This document shows, one piece after another, positions 1 to 10,927 of a stretch of 57,500 nucleotides of DNA (position 1 is the stretch's first letter; the number at the start of each line of letters is the position of its first letter). The notes under the pieces were generated by a model. It had not been told where the DNA came from, ran no database searches, and worked only from the letters and a program-made list of their open reading frames with translations. The position numbers and the translations under genes are program-made. The DNA is from Hirudo medicinalis (taxonomy: Eukaryota > Annelida > Clitellata > Hirudinida > Hirudinidae). The stretch covers positions 31,327 through 88,826 of the forward strand of contig MPNW01000229.1 of assembly GCA_011800805.1 (NCBI GenBank). Direction: 5' to 3'.

Positions 1-23
1 AAAAAGCGGCAAGTTTTTGTCAT

Positions 24-160
24 GCGGGTTGGCCGAATGGGTTGCGTTCCTGCATGCGGTCGTAATAGCAACAGTCGTGATGTGTCGCGTTCGCAACCCA
101 GTCTACACCGCCAGGGAGAGCCCTCTGGTAGGGGCGCTGTATAAATGGTAGATCCAAACA
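24..160 (+). repeat. tRNA-headed SINE-like repeat, copy A
   Basis: The first ~85 bases have a tRNA-like layout with a perfect RNA polymerase III box A match (TGGCCGAATGG at 30-40) and a box-B-like GTTCGCAAC near 90. They are followed by a body containing CCGCCAGGGAG...CCCTC and GGGGCGCTGTATAAATGG. Two more copies occur in the window (about 1050-1146 inverted, and 55321-55422). Shared head and body across three places is what shows this is a dispersed repeat. Classification as a tRNA-derived SINE is inference from the box A/box B layout; no target-site duplication was verified. Confidence 0.65.
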
Positions 161-1049
161 GCCTCACTGCGCAACATTGGTACTTTATTTGAATTAATAA
201 ATTATTTATTGTTATCTTTTAGGTAATTTAAACAACCAAGAGGACAAATTTCTTTTGAATTATTAGACATTATTGTGAACAAATAGCTATATTCCAAAAA
301 ATTTACAAATTCCCATTTGTAGATTTTAATGAAATGTTTTCAAAAGCTATCGAACAAAAAACAGATCTTTTTAAAATCACGGAAAGTGGATTTTACTTCT
401 TCAATTAACAAAAGATTATATTTTCTGTCTATATATTATATTTTATGTTCAAATAATAAATGTCAAATATAAAACGGTATCGTTAGAAACTAACCAGTGA
501 ACAAAGTTTTCACTCACCTCTTGTCTAAAGATAATCTTCAACTATTATTACAAGCGCTATATGCAAAGAGTTATATAATAACGAAACGATGAACCAATCC
601 AAACAAGACGTCCGATTATTCGCTATTCATAGATAAATGAAAATGAGAGAAGCCTAAAAATATTCAACATTACCAGAAGCACTAGAACAATCACATGGCA
701 TTATCAATGAAATATCATTTACACCTTATATCTTGCGTCATGTCAGAAATATCTTAGCATTATTTAAGCATGTTATGGTAGAATAGGCGTCGTACTGATT
801 ATCAAAAATTTGGCTCCTTGCTTACGACCAAGGCCTCCATCAACTAAATAAAACCCTTTTTGCTTCAAGGGGGACAACAGGACTGGCTTCTGAGCCACCA
901 CACTGCACCTGGATAAATCCGGCGCTGAGTTCCACCAACAACGATACCGAGCTAAAGTTGAGCAGAAAATTCAAAAATGAACCAACTGTCAAGAATTTGA
1001 AAAATTATCAACTCTTCGAGCGAGACCTGTGGCACAGTAATCTATTAAT

Positions 1050-1146
1050 GATAAGGGCGCTTGCGGCAGTGCAGGTTGGGTTTCGAACACATATTACGAC
1101 TGTTGCCATTACATGCAGGATCGCAACCCATTCGGCCAACCTGCAC
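1050..1146 (-). repeat. tRNA-headed SINE-like repeat, copy B (inverted)
   Basis: Read on the minus strand this begins GTGCAGGTTGGCCGAATGGG, carries the same box A as copy A and a consensus box B (GTTCGAAAC), and its ends GCAGGTT/AACCTGC can pair like an acceptor stem. It keeps the best box B of the three copies but lacks most of the body. It lies in opposite orientation to copy A about 1 kb away, so the pair could also be read as the arms of a foldback element, which I consider less likely. Confidence 0.6.
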
Positions 1147-1320
1147 TTTTTTTAAACCTCAATGTGTCTTATACTGTCAATCTTTGATTTTGTAATTATA
1201 GACTCATTAAATAGATAGATAAGTACTAATTAATTATTATTAATTAAATGTTATCACGATTACTTACATGATTTATAATGTCATAATTTTTCAGAAGTTT
1301 ATCACTAAAACCTGACACAC

Positions 1321-1527
1321 CTTGGAATGATAAGAGTTCTGTTCAATATTTCTGCCATCATGAAGCCATTTCTTAAAGCAGATGTTTTAGCCTCCCGCAC
1401 ATTGAATCCTTTAGGAGGCTTAGTAATGATTGGATTGTAATAGAGGAGGTACTTTCTATTTTCATCGCTATAATAACGATCATCGTCCAAAAACCACATG
1501 TTTGTTTCTTTGAATNGCCACAAAGGA
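1321..1527 (-). CDS. Orphan exon of a glycosyltransferase-like protein (partial)
   Basis: One open exon on the minus strand, with a plausible donor after ...IIP (CCAAG|GTGTGT at 1321) and a possible acceptor near 1528. The residues run SPLW-x-FKETNMWFLDDDRYY, then LLYYNP, then a block LRNGFMMAEILNRTLIIP. The LRN...A..LNRTLI.P pattern is the kind seen at the start of the nucleotide-sugar-binding fold of O-fucosyltransferase-like enzymes; this family link is a guess from the motif alone. No neighbouring exon was found within the window, so the rest of the gene would lie to the left, or the piece is a pseudogene fragment. One base is undetermined (N at 1516). Repeats surround it. Confidence 0.35.
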
Positions 1528-1559
1528 CTTTATACTTGCTTGAATAAAACTGATTTTGT

Positions 1560-2590
1560 TGTAAAAATGAAGTGTATTGGGAAATTTATTGGAAAATGGG
1601 ATGGTGCGATTAAAAATGCGTTAACTAAGATTAAAAATATTAACCTCGCGACTAATCGCGATTGAAAAAATTAATCGATCTGCAGCCCTAATCAGAAGTA
1701 ATGTTTTAATAAGAATAATTAAAAGTTAAAACTAGAAAAAGATGTTTTTTTTATTACTTGAGGAACAAAATTTGGACAGTTACTTTTGGAGTTTATCCAA
1801 AGCCATTACCTAAAGTACGAGATGATTTTGATCATTATTGAAGCCAATTGACTGACCGAGTGCGAGGGATAATTGAAGTATTTAAAGTAATTAGATAATT
1901 AAACTAATATCCAATAACTGGGTGCTTTGAGCAGGATTTTTCCAGGCTCGAAACTAGGAAGTTTGGTCGAGTTTGATGTTTCTGAATAGTTAATTTTTCT
2001 GAACAGAGGGTTTTTTGCAGGTGAATGTTAATACCTAATCTGTATAACAAAATTCAAATTTACATCCAGCATGACCACAACCCTAATAGGCCTAATAATA
2101 ACTGTAGGCCTGTATTGTGACTCTCGATGAAATTGCTCATAACGTAAGAGAATTTGAAATTTCTAATGTAAACAGTAAATTGGAAACTTTAAACTTCGTT
2201 AATAGCTTAGATTTGTTATTGTTCTTCAGAAGCCATTATCAATAACCGATTATATTCGTATTGCTTTCAGAGAATGGAGATGTTTGTGTAAGTGCATTTT
2301 TAATTCAACATCAAGCGAATTCATTCGTTAGGTCGATGTGACCAACAAAACAAAAATAAACTTCAAGAAGATTGTTTCACATTAAATTTGAAAGTATGTC
2401 ATTTCTATACAAAATAAATAAACTTAACATGAAGAATAAAAAATAAACAAAATAAATATTGAAAAATGATTTTTTCAATTTTAAAGTACATACGCATACG
2501 TTTGTTATCTTAAAAGAATAGCATTCGCAGCATTAATTACAAACATGATCAACTTGTAATCAGGTAACGTCTTGAAAAATCACTAAATCT
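1560..2590. other. Intergenic, no gene seen
   Basis: AT-rich sequence with no long open frame, no recognisable exon and no repeat shared with the rest of the window. It includes the presumed 3' flank of the SLC6 transporter gene. Confidence 0.6.
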
Positions 2591-2593
2591 ACG

Positions 2594-2599
2594 TTTATT
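2594..2599 (-). terminator. Poly(A) signal of the SLC6 transporter
   Basis: AATAAA on the minus strand (TTTATT on plus) about 80 bases past the transporter stop codon at 2679. It is the nearest canonical signal. Confidence 0.5.
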
Positions 2600-2678
2600 G
2601 TCAAATATTTCTATCACTATAATAGAAAAAGAATTATAAAATAGTTTAATATATCCCATATTCACAATGAATTCTTTT

Positions 2679-5600
2679 TTACACAACTTCCAAAACTTTC
2701 CCGGGACTGGGTCTGCTGTCTGGGATGTATTTCGCCTGCGTGTCTCTCCAGGGGGTGGTCAGAATTTTAAAACGCTATTTCCGAAGAAAAATGTTTAATC
2801 TTAGTTTATTGATAATCTTAGTTTAATATTGGCATTTCTGCAACTATGGTAAAAGAGGATTTATTTATAATTACAAAGGGCTCACTATCAAGATTCTATA
2901 TTTTCTTATGCGAAAATTATTCAATGTCTTATCGTTATTTGTTGCAAATATTTTTATTTTTCCTTTTACAAATCCGACCGGCATTATCTCTGAACTTCAT
3001 TTCACCTCTTTCAGCGATCCATTTGTTCTCAAAATGCTCACAATTGCCATTGCAGGCATGCAGAGAATTGAGGAGAGGGCAATGGCCCACCCTAGCAAGT
3101 TTGCCCACAACGGGTAGACGTAGGAATCATATTGAAGAGGAACGTACCATACGAATCCGAAAATTATTATGGTCTGCAATTCCAAGATTAAGCAAATAAT
3201 ATGGAAAAAAAAACTAAAACTAAAAAACTGTACAAAAATAAGTTCAAAATTAGATTCACTAAAATGACCTATGTTTGCTTGACTAGAATAATGCTTAAAT
3301 TACCTTGCGACTATTACTTTGTTTTAATTTAATGGATTATTTTAATGTTATTAAAAAATAATTGTAAATTATTAACCAATATAAATATCGGTGCTACGAA
3401 TTTCCAACAAATTCTCCAGTAAATGCCCGGCCTGAAGCCCAGCATGGATGATATGTCCTCGGCGAATCTATCCACTCCTGATGTATTTATTGTTCGAAAT
3501 CAACTTTTATTTAAATAAATATTAAATAAATATTGCGATATTGAAATAAATCATTCCTTACCATAAAACCAAGAAATAGCCAGGGTCTCGAAGAAAACAG
3601 CAAACAAAATGGAGAATCCAGCTGCATATTTATCCATTAAAGTGACCACATAGGCCCCTCCCTATCAGGCATTTAAATATTAAGTCAGTAATTATTCATT
3701 AACTAAAAATTAAGGTAATTAACATCGTGATTATGTAAGAAATTAAATACAAATACAGACTTGAGTGCAGCTAGGAAGTCCGATGATGAAGTAAAAAGTA
3801 AAGAGGATGGCTATGAATGCCTCTCTGTTGTTCTTAATCAGAGGGTACTCGTCACTAAGGGCCGTTATGATGGCTTCGCTACCCCCAAACTTTAAATTGA
3901 AATGAACTCCCAGAAATAAAAATTAAGATTTTTATTTTTGATTTTAACAAGCCATGTTCAGTAACAATATTTCACAGAAGCAAACGTGGATTGGATAATG
4001 AAAAAAACGTTCGCATCCAAAAACGTTGTGCAGTTCAGAAGGTTGCAATCTGAATCATAATCATAATTAAAGTAGGCCCTTTTATTTCAATGACTCTTAA
4101 ATTAATTAATTAATTGTATCAGAAGACGTTTGCATAGTTTGGACTCACAGAACTGTCCAGTCCAAGCGTGATCAACATGAGAAAGAATATTATCGACCAA
4201 AACGATGAAAAGGGGAGAGTTGCTATGGCTTCTGGATAAACCACAAAAACAAGTCCTGGACCTAGAAAGTTATACATCGTTCATACAACCTCGGCACTCA
4301 TTTTAATACTGCGATGACAAAAGTGACGACATATTTATTTTCATTACAAGATTACAAAATTACGACCTTCAGTAGCAACTTTTTCTATGGGCACTCCAGA
4401 TTTTTTCGACATGTATCCGAGCACCGAAAATATTACAAAACCTGCCCAGAAACTCGTTACGCAGTTTATCGTACTCGTAGCCAATGCATCCCTGAAAGTG
4501 TTTGTAAACATTAATCAAGTTTTAATTAACCACTTCAATTAATTCCTTCAACATTATCGAGAATATCTCTTTATTATCACGAATTTTATCTTCCATGTTT
4601 GAGGTAGCACACACGGAAGTTAATTGTCGCTGGCTTCCTGAGTGTTCGTTTGCATTAGCAGCAGAAAAGAAATGTTCCGGAGACATTCTGCCGCGGGGAG
4701 GTCCTTTAAAACAAGTCGTTCAACCGTTCGTTAGTGTTTCCTCCTTGAATCATCTTTGAGAAATACTCTGCTGACCACTAAAAAAAATTTCTTTGAAGTT
4801 ATAAAAGCATCCTTTTCAAGCTGGGCATATTTTATCAAACGATTTGGTTGGAAATATTATTTTTTCCACCAAATGACGTTAGAAGGGACATCGCTGGAAG
4901 CTAATCTTAGCTCTTGAATGGCTCTAAAAGGTATTACTTTGCATTCATGGCAGAAATTTGCTTGGGGCCACAGCGGAGGAGAATAAACATTAGAAATCGC
5001 TAATGCCCCCATTCAGCGCTTTCTGATGCGTCAAAATCTCAACGATCATGTCAGACATTTGCTGTTCAAGAATTTAGTTCAAAGTTCAAAAATTATCAAA
5101 GTAACTTACAATGCAAATTTTGGTTAGATTGAATAAACATTTTAAAAACAAAACGTTATCGATAAATTTAACCATTTTTATCAAAGTAACTCACAATGCA
5201 AACTTTGGTCAGATTGAATAAACATTTTAAAAACAAAACATTATCGATAAATTTAACCATGAACTCGAAACTTTCAAATTATACAAAGACTTTCGAAACG
5301 CATTCATTGTTTACATTTAGCGGAAGTCATCTAAAATGAAGCATCTTAGAAACAACGGCTCTCACCAATAAACATTGTTGTGAAACTTGTTGTAACTTGC
5401 GAACGCCAATAGGACTCCAAATCCAGGACCGAGGGAAAAGAAGACTTGAGTAGCCGCGTCCACCCAGACCTCAAATTGAAATCATTTAGATGTTGGAAAT
5501 TCGTGGAAATTAGAGTATTAATGACATGACTCACTCCGGAATGAGACAACTTGTCAAACTTAGGGGTGAGGTAATACTGGATTCCTTCGTAAGCCCCTGG

Positions 5601-6940
5601 CAGAGTGATCCCTCTAATCAATAAGATGCTGAGAACCACGTATGGAAAGAGGGCCGTAAACCATACCACCTTGGATTTATACGTGTCAAAAAGTTATTGA
5701 ATAACAAATTACGTCGCATCAGAGAATATCTCAACTTGCCTTTCCTGATGTGGAAATTCCTTTCCACAAACTGAAATAACATATCAAGTATACTGCTAAG
5801 AGGCAGAGCACAATCTGCCATCTTATTTTTCCTAAATCTCCGATCCCCTTTGATTCATTCAGTTCCAGCATACCTCGTCTATTTATAGAGAAATGATTAT
5901 TAGTTAAAATAAATCAAACTCCTATTTAAAGAAGCCGTTTCCGGTACTCGAAAACTAACTCAAAATATTCCAACGCTGGAGAAATTCCAACTGAATCGGT
6001 AGGATTTAAGGTCATATCGTGCGTGATATTTGAATGATTGAAATACAAATCGAGAGATGAATTGTATTCGATTGTCGAGGGACGAGAACTTGTAGAACAA
6101 GCTGGAGTGTTCCACGAATTGTTACAGGTAATCCATGGAAGTTGAAAGGTCAATGAAGAAATGAAATAATGGAGCGACCAAGCTATGATTACGTTGTAAA
6201 AGAAATCGGTGTAAAATGCTATGAGAACTACAGCGTATCCAACTCCTGAAAGTAATACATGTTGAGTAAATTTTATTCAAATTTTTCAATGAATTTTCAA
6301 AAATTAATACCTTTGAAGAGCGGACAAATACGTCCCCAACATGTAATTGCTCCTTTTCTGTTGAACTGCCCTAAAGATAACTCCATGTAAAACAGTGGAA
6401 TTCCAGCCAGCAACAACATCAAGGTATACGGAATAAGAAAAGCTCCTATAATGTTTTAAAAAAATTTATTTGTGATCTTAAATTTCTTTATGCTGATCTG
6501 GGCTTGTAGCTTTACCTCCTCCATTTTTGTAACACAAATATGGAAATCTCCAGACATTAGCCAGATCTACGGCGAACCCTATCACTGAAAGAAGAAAATC
6601 TACTTTTTTGGACCATACTTCACGATCGCCATCTTGATGAGGATTAGAGTTGTCATCGTCTTTTAGGTTCGAATTTTCTCTTCTGTCAACTTTGCTAGAA
6701 TGTCCTGTGGTATTTTCTTCAAAATATTGCCTGAACCAAGATCTCTGTGATTTGTCTTTTTTACAAAATTGAATAAGAGCCTTCAATCACATTGTCTCAA
6801 AATACATATTTTAATTGTTTGATATTTAAGGGATCACCTTCCAAAGGAATAGAGTCATTCGCTTCAGATCCGTTCATAAGAAGCTGAAGATTTTGGCAAA
6901 CTGGCCTCTTAGATGACCTATTTCCCATATTTTTATTCAT
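2679..6940 (-). CDS. Dopamine-transporter-like SLC6 monoamine transporter
   Basis: Na+/Cl--dependent plasma-membrane carrier that would clear a monoamine transmitter. Exons (minus): 6838-6940, ~6516-6770, 6311-6445, 5960-6245, 5740-5878, 5535-5669, 5366-5469, 4367-4491, 4149-4261, 3761-3889, 3562-3661, 3377-3477, 3006-3173, 2679-2774. Twelve membrane segments are recognisable. TM1 reads [14 protein letters not shown] with the Asp that marks amine carriers; TM7 carries YNKFHNN and TM8 LGLDSS (ion sites). Extracellular loop 2 has the conserved Cys pair ([11 protein letters not shown]) and NSS/NHS glycosylation sites. The tail [11 protein letters not shown] and TM11-12 ([20 protein letters not shown]) look closest to arthropod DAT; SERT is the alternative. 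A stop directly precedes M1. The exon 1/2 junction is uncertain because the obvious splice shifts frame. One intron starts with GC. A Gypsy LTR lies 22 bp upstream of the start. Confidence 0.88.
5093..5260. repeat. Two-copy 85-bp direct tandem repeat in a transporter intron
   Basis: The unit beginning TTATCAAAGTAACT at 5093 recurs at 5178, and both copies end in GATAAATTTAACCAT. They differ at only a few positions. It lies in the long intron between the TM6 and TM7 coding exons, so it has no coding effect. It is a recent local duplication. Confidence 0.9.
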
Positions 6941-6962
6941 TTAGAAAAGAGCCGAAAACGCT

Positions 6963-7232
6963 TGACTCCTGCTGCGACCAAACAAACACTCTTTTCTATT
7001 TACAGTTTATTTTTATACGCAACTAGCAAACGTAGAGCAGCAAGCAAGAGAATGCCCTGAAATGGATCCTTATATACACCTTCGGGGCAATGGGGGTTGT
7101 CCAAGAACAAAGGATCCGCTGGTCTAGGTATATAATGTAGATTGTGTGACGCGCATGGCTAAATAGTTACTGGTTGGTCCAAGGATCGGCGCGTGAACCA
7201 ACTGGGGTTCAAGCAGAATGTGCGATCCTACA
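6963..7232 (-). repeat. Ty3/Gypsy-type long terminal repeat (3' LTR)
   Basis: On the minus strand this runs from TGTAGGATCGC to GGAGTCA, a TG...CA ended unit of 270 bases. It is preceded by a purine-rich tract (AGTGGGGAGTAT), the normal junction between internal region and 3' LTR. It contains a TATA box (TATATAAGG, 7069-7077) and, about 60 bases downstream, AATAAA (7007-7012), so a U3-R-U5 layout is readable. It is in the same orientation as the transporter, whose ATG lies 22 bases beyond its end. No 5' LTR is present in the window; the ends were set by the TG/CA rule and not by comparison with a second copy. Confidence 0.65.
7069..7077 (-). promoter_or_regulatory. TATA box inside the LTR, upstream of the SLC6 gene
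   Basis: TATATAAGG on the minus strand, about 130 bases upstream of the transporter ATG at 6940. It would normally start LTR transcription near 7040; here the only downstream coding sequence is the transporter. Use by the host gene is inference. Confidence 0.45.
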
Positions 7233-7560
7233 ATACTCCCCACTTGAGAGCAAACTGGCGAACCGATGACAATTCAGTTTTTAATTCGCTCGAGCTTCAG
7301 GGTTTGAGAGGGAATGCAGGCCCAGAAACACTGTGATGCGGAGATTTTATGGTACAATTGGCCTGAGCACTCCTGTTGAGACGTCGATCCAGATGTTGCC
7401 GTGACTGAATGGCAGAGGAACTTCGATGATCTTCAAAGGCGGCATGAAGGTCCGAGTTGGAAGTTCTGCGGTCTGGTGATTTGTTGTAGGTCGACTGTTG
7501 TGATCCTTGAGAACACCTGTGCCATTGTCAGACTGTTGATGAAGTAGGTGTAGCTGGCTG
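7233..7560 (-). mobile_element. Decayed Ty3/Gypsy pol remnant (RNase H/integrase boundary)
   Basis: Minus-strand translation gives the pattern IWIDVSTGVLRPIVP, a stop, then NLRITVFLGLHSLSNPEARA. This corresponds to the IWCDVSTG...RP.VP...R..VF..LHSLSHP stretch between RNase H and the integrase zinc domain of Gypsy-like polyproteins. It contains at least two in-frame stops, and the integrase is cut short, running almost directly into the polypurine tract. Only the last ~0.3-0.4 kb of the internal region survives next to the 3' LTR; the rest is deleted. The left limit is unclear (related sequence may extend to about 7680). It is not functional. Confidence 0.65.
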
Positions 7561-7887
7561 TGGGGTGGGGTACTTGGCGGGGACCATCCCGGCGTTCAGG
7601 CTCTGTAATCCCTACATGGTCTCCAATCTCCGGAAGCCTTCACTCCTTAGCGTTCAGACTTCATCCTTCATGCTTAAGAAATTTAATTTAATAAACATTT
7701 GTGGAAATTAACATGCTTAAAACAGTGATCACTTTACATTTAGCTTTTATTTTTAATTAAACGTATTTTTAAAATTTTACAAAATTATCTGAGTTGCGCT
7801 TCACAAAATAAACATTTAAAAATATATGGGGTTCTGTGTTGTTCGACGAAGATTTTCCACGTTTATTTGTAACATATATTTACAGAC

Positions 7888-9969
7888 ATGGTGAAGTTTT
7901 TATTAATAGAACTTCCTATTTAATTACTTTACACCTTTTTTGAATCATTTCGGCTATCGTATTTCTAAATTGAATAAATTTGCTGGGAGAGTGAAACAAC
8001 GCACCAACAAACAATGCGAATCTCACCCAATTAAGAACACAGGTGATTAGTTTTGCGGAATTACTTTATCACTTTATTTCTAATCAATTTCCAGCACAAG
8101 TTGAAGTCCGCACAGAGGGAGAAAGTGCGTCAGTTTATGAACTTTACTCAAACAGGAGAAAAAACGGCCATAAGCTGCCTCACTGCTCACGATTGGAAAA
8201 TAGATGTTGCCGTAGACAATTACTACCAATTTCCAGACCGATATCACAGGGATAACAAACCTCTTATTGATAGGAAAAAGATTGAACTGCTCTTCAATAA
8301 ATATAGAGGTTTGTATTGATGTCGGTTTTTGTTAATGCATCATTCTTAATTGCCATCTTCTAGAGTCTGCAGTTTAAATTGTTGTTCTTCACAGTAGTTC
8401 TCTGCCATATGAACCATTATTTTGTAGCAGTCACATTTTCTAGTTCTCTGAGTTCATTACTTTGGAAATTTAAGCCTGGGCAAACATAACATTTTTTGCA
8501 TTAGAGAACAAAGAGATTGCAAATTTCTTTCCAGATCCAGTTGAAGATGACAAAATCACTGCTGAAGGAATGATGAGATTCCTGGAAGATCTCAATTTGA
8601 ATCCCGAAAGTCGTTTGGTTCTTGTTCTCGCATGGAAGTTTGGAGCAGCCACGCAGTGTGTATTTACTCGGGAAGAATTCATAAATGGATTCATAGAGTT
8701 GGGGTTAGCTTAAGGAAATATTCTTTGATATCTCGATCTAATATTCTTCTGGTTCCCATTCTGAATAAGATGGTCTTTTATCAGTGTAGATTCCATAGAT
8801 CGACTGAAAGCAAAATGCACCACCCTAGAGCAGGAAATACATGACCCTGTTCGGTTAAAAGAATTTTATCAGTTTGCATTCAATTATGCCAAGAGTCCTG
8901 GTCAGAAATGCTTGGGTGAGACTCTATTTATTTAGAGAATCAATTTTCAAAATTTTTTATTCTTACAAAAATTTTATTATTGCTCTGCAGATCTCGACAT
9001 GGCAATTGCATACTGGCAGATCGTTTTGCACGATAAATTCAAGTTTCTAGACTTGTGGAGCCGCTACCTAGCCGTTAGTGTTTCCTTTTTAACACCCTGA
9101 TATAAAAACCAAATTGTTTGTAACCATTTTTGAGGAGAACATGTAATTAAACTTGTTTTAATGAATTATCTGCTTATTCTCTCTTTAAAGAATGTTTCTA
9201 GTTTGTCAGTTGTTAATACAATTTGAGTTAGACTTTGAGTTTTTATTTCATGTTTTTTTGTTTTTTCAAAAATCTCTAACCACTTTAACCTAAATCTGGA
9301 AAGCTTGTTCATCTGTTGCATGGATAGAATTTTGAAGAGATAATAGCTGAGGGTGAAATGTATCACCAACCTCATATTCAGAGGTGGATTATCTATCCGG
9401 CAAAACAATTGGCAGCAGAGACTTTTACTCAGTTTTGTGATTAAGTTATAAGGAAAGTAATAGTGTACCAGGTTAGCAGAAGCCAGAAATAACTTTAAAA
9501 ATGAGTGCTTATTTCATAATTTCTGCTATTACAATTTATTGCAACTAATGCCATGTTGTACCAATTATTTTAATGATATCTATATCGCAATTAACAATCT
9601 CGATTAATTTTACAAGGATCACTACAAAAGGGCAATCTCAAAGGACACTTGGAATCTTCTTCTGGACTTTTCTCTCAACATCAATGATGATATGAGTAAT
9701 TATGATGAAGAGGGTATGTTTGAGAATTATGTGTAAATAAACATTTAGGTGCCTCTGCATGTGGTGCCCTATAGATCTATTATTAATACATCATTTCTAG
9801 TCGGGCAATAGAGCCAAGCCGAGTAGGATGTTCGACCTTTTATTAAAAGTTACAGATCAGTTTCGGTAAATATGACCTTCTTACATTTGCAGGTGCCTGG
9901 CCAGTTCTTATAGATGATTTTGTAGAGTATGCCAGGCCAATAGTTCAGGGTCGAGACATGCCATATTAA
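7888..9969 (+). CDS. DCUN1D1: DCN1-like protein 1/2 (cullin neddylation co-E3)
   Basis: Promotes transfer of NEDD8 from UBC12 to cullins, scaffolding the RBX1-cullin-E2 complex. Exons: 7888-7890 (ATG only), 8095-8308, 8535-8703, 8785-8915, 8991-9073, 9617-9713, 9893-9969; all splice to a 257-aa product, against about 259 in vertebrates. Residues 1-50 form the UBA-like part ([14 protein letters not shown]...[11 protein letters not shown]). The potentiating-neddylation domain follows with [46 protein letters not shown] and the C-terminal [18 protein letters not shown] block that contacts cullin and E2. Only the start codon lies in exon 1. The single gene probably covers both vertebrate DCUN1D1 and DCUN1D2, so the symbol is the nearest paralogue. 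Confidence 0.93.
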
Positions 9970-10173
9970 TTTCCTCGAGGACATTATTTTCATAGAAATG
10001 CAAACAAACTGAATATTTTGTTCGGAGGTGCCATTTGCCAGCATGGATTTAATTCTTCGGCCGCTCCGTTTGATGTCATTAAAGAGCCATTTTTTGTAAG
10101 TCGACTACCTTTAACGGTTTGCTCTATTAAGGAATTCGTAGGCTTTTGAAATCTCATAAATGAATTTTTTGTT

Positions 10174-10179
10174 AATAAA
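10174..10179 (+). terminator. Poly(A) signal of the DCUN1D gene
   Basis: AATAAA about 205 bases after the stop codon at 9967-9969; the first canonical signal downstream. Confidence 0.6.
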
Positions 10180-10367
10180 AGTTTATCACAACGTGTTTTG
10201 CTTTTGTCATAAATTTATTGAAAAGTCAATAAATACATAGATGCTGCAAGTAATGAGTTGAAGAAAATACTTTAAAAAAACATTCACTCTTAAATACATT
10301 CAAACATTACTAGCTGATAAAATAGCTAAATCCCAGCAATAAATGATAATTTATTGGTAAAAACTGT

Positions 10368-10838
10368 TCAGCAATTGCTAGTGTTGAGGATGGCTCTGCA
10401 TCCAACGTTGAGGGTCTGAATAATCCACTTCCAGTTTGATCCATCGTATTTTTTTAGGACGGGCATTTCATAGGTTACGGTTTTGCAACAGTATTCGGTA
10501 TCACAACTACCGTGACATGGGTTAACACATTCAAGCTGCAAAAGAGTCTTTGGAAATCTGTCTGAATCGTTGACGACTTTGATTATAGATGGACACAAGT
10601 CGTCTGCGCGTTCGTTGCCAAATTTTTCCGCTTGTTCGACGATCAACTCCTGCAGCTCACAGTCATTATTGAAAATGTCGTCAGCATCTTTACTTCCAGC
10701 GCTGTCCAAAGATTGGGAGATTGGCGCTGGAGAACCTTGGCAGCAGAGATCAAACACATGGAGGTAGACATTCAGAGCGATGATGAAGGCTGCACAACGG
10801 CGACTTTTCAGCATATCGAAGAGCGTTGATCCGATCAT
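10368..10838 (-). CDS. Secreted cysteine-rich protein, IL-17-like candidate
   Basis: Single-exon 156-aa frame. Residues about 14-32 (CAAFIIALNVYLHVFDLCC) form a hydrophobic signal peptide after a short basic N-terminus. The mature part is acidic, then carries the block NDSDRFPKTLLQLEC, a cysteine cluster (C-x3-C-x3-C-x4-CC), YEMPVLKKYDG, a Trp-rich strand and LNVGCRAI. D..R(Y/F)P..L..A.C followed by ...PVL...V.VGC.C is the order of the IL-17 cystine-knot fold, so an extracellular IL-17-type ligand is the best guess. Spaetzle/trunk-type knots are the alternative. A TATA box lies about 90 bases upstream and AATAAA just past the stop, supporting a real short gene. It lies tail-to-tail with the DCUN1D gene. 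Confidence 0.55.
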   Translation of the reverse strand: MIGSTLFDMLKSRRCAAFIIALNVYLHVFDLCCQGSPAPISQSLDSAGSKDADDIFNNDCELQELIVEQAEKFGNERADDLCPSIIKVVNDSDRFPKTLLQLECVNPCHGSCDTEYCCKTVTYEMPVLKKYDGSNWKWIIQTLNVGCRAILNTSNC

Positions 10839-10927
10839 GTTTGTTAGTAAATGAGTAAAGTTCGATAAGTAGAAAAATCTAAGCTCTTAAACTTGACTTC
10901 GAGTGTCGATATCAATTCACAATGATT

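Noticed and set aside
2679..6940. Calling the transporter a GABA or glycine carrier
   Set aside because: TM1 carries the amine-specific Asp ([13 protein letters not shown]), which those carriers lack.
6963..7680. Intact retroelement
   Set aside because: Only one LTR and a short, stop-containing pol fragment are present.
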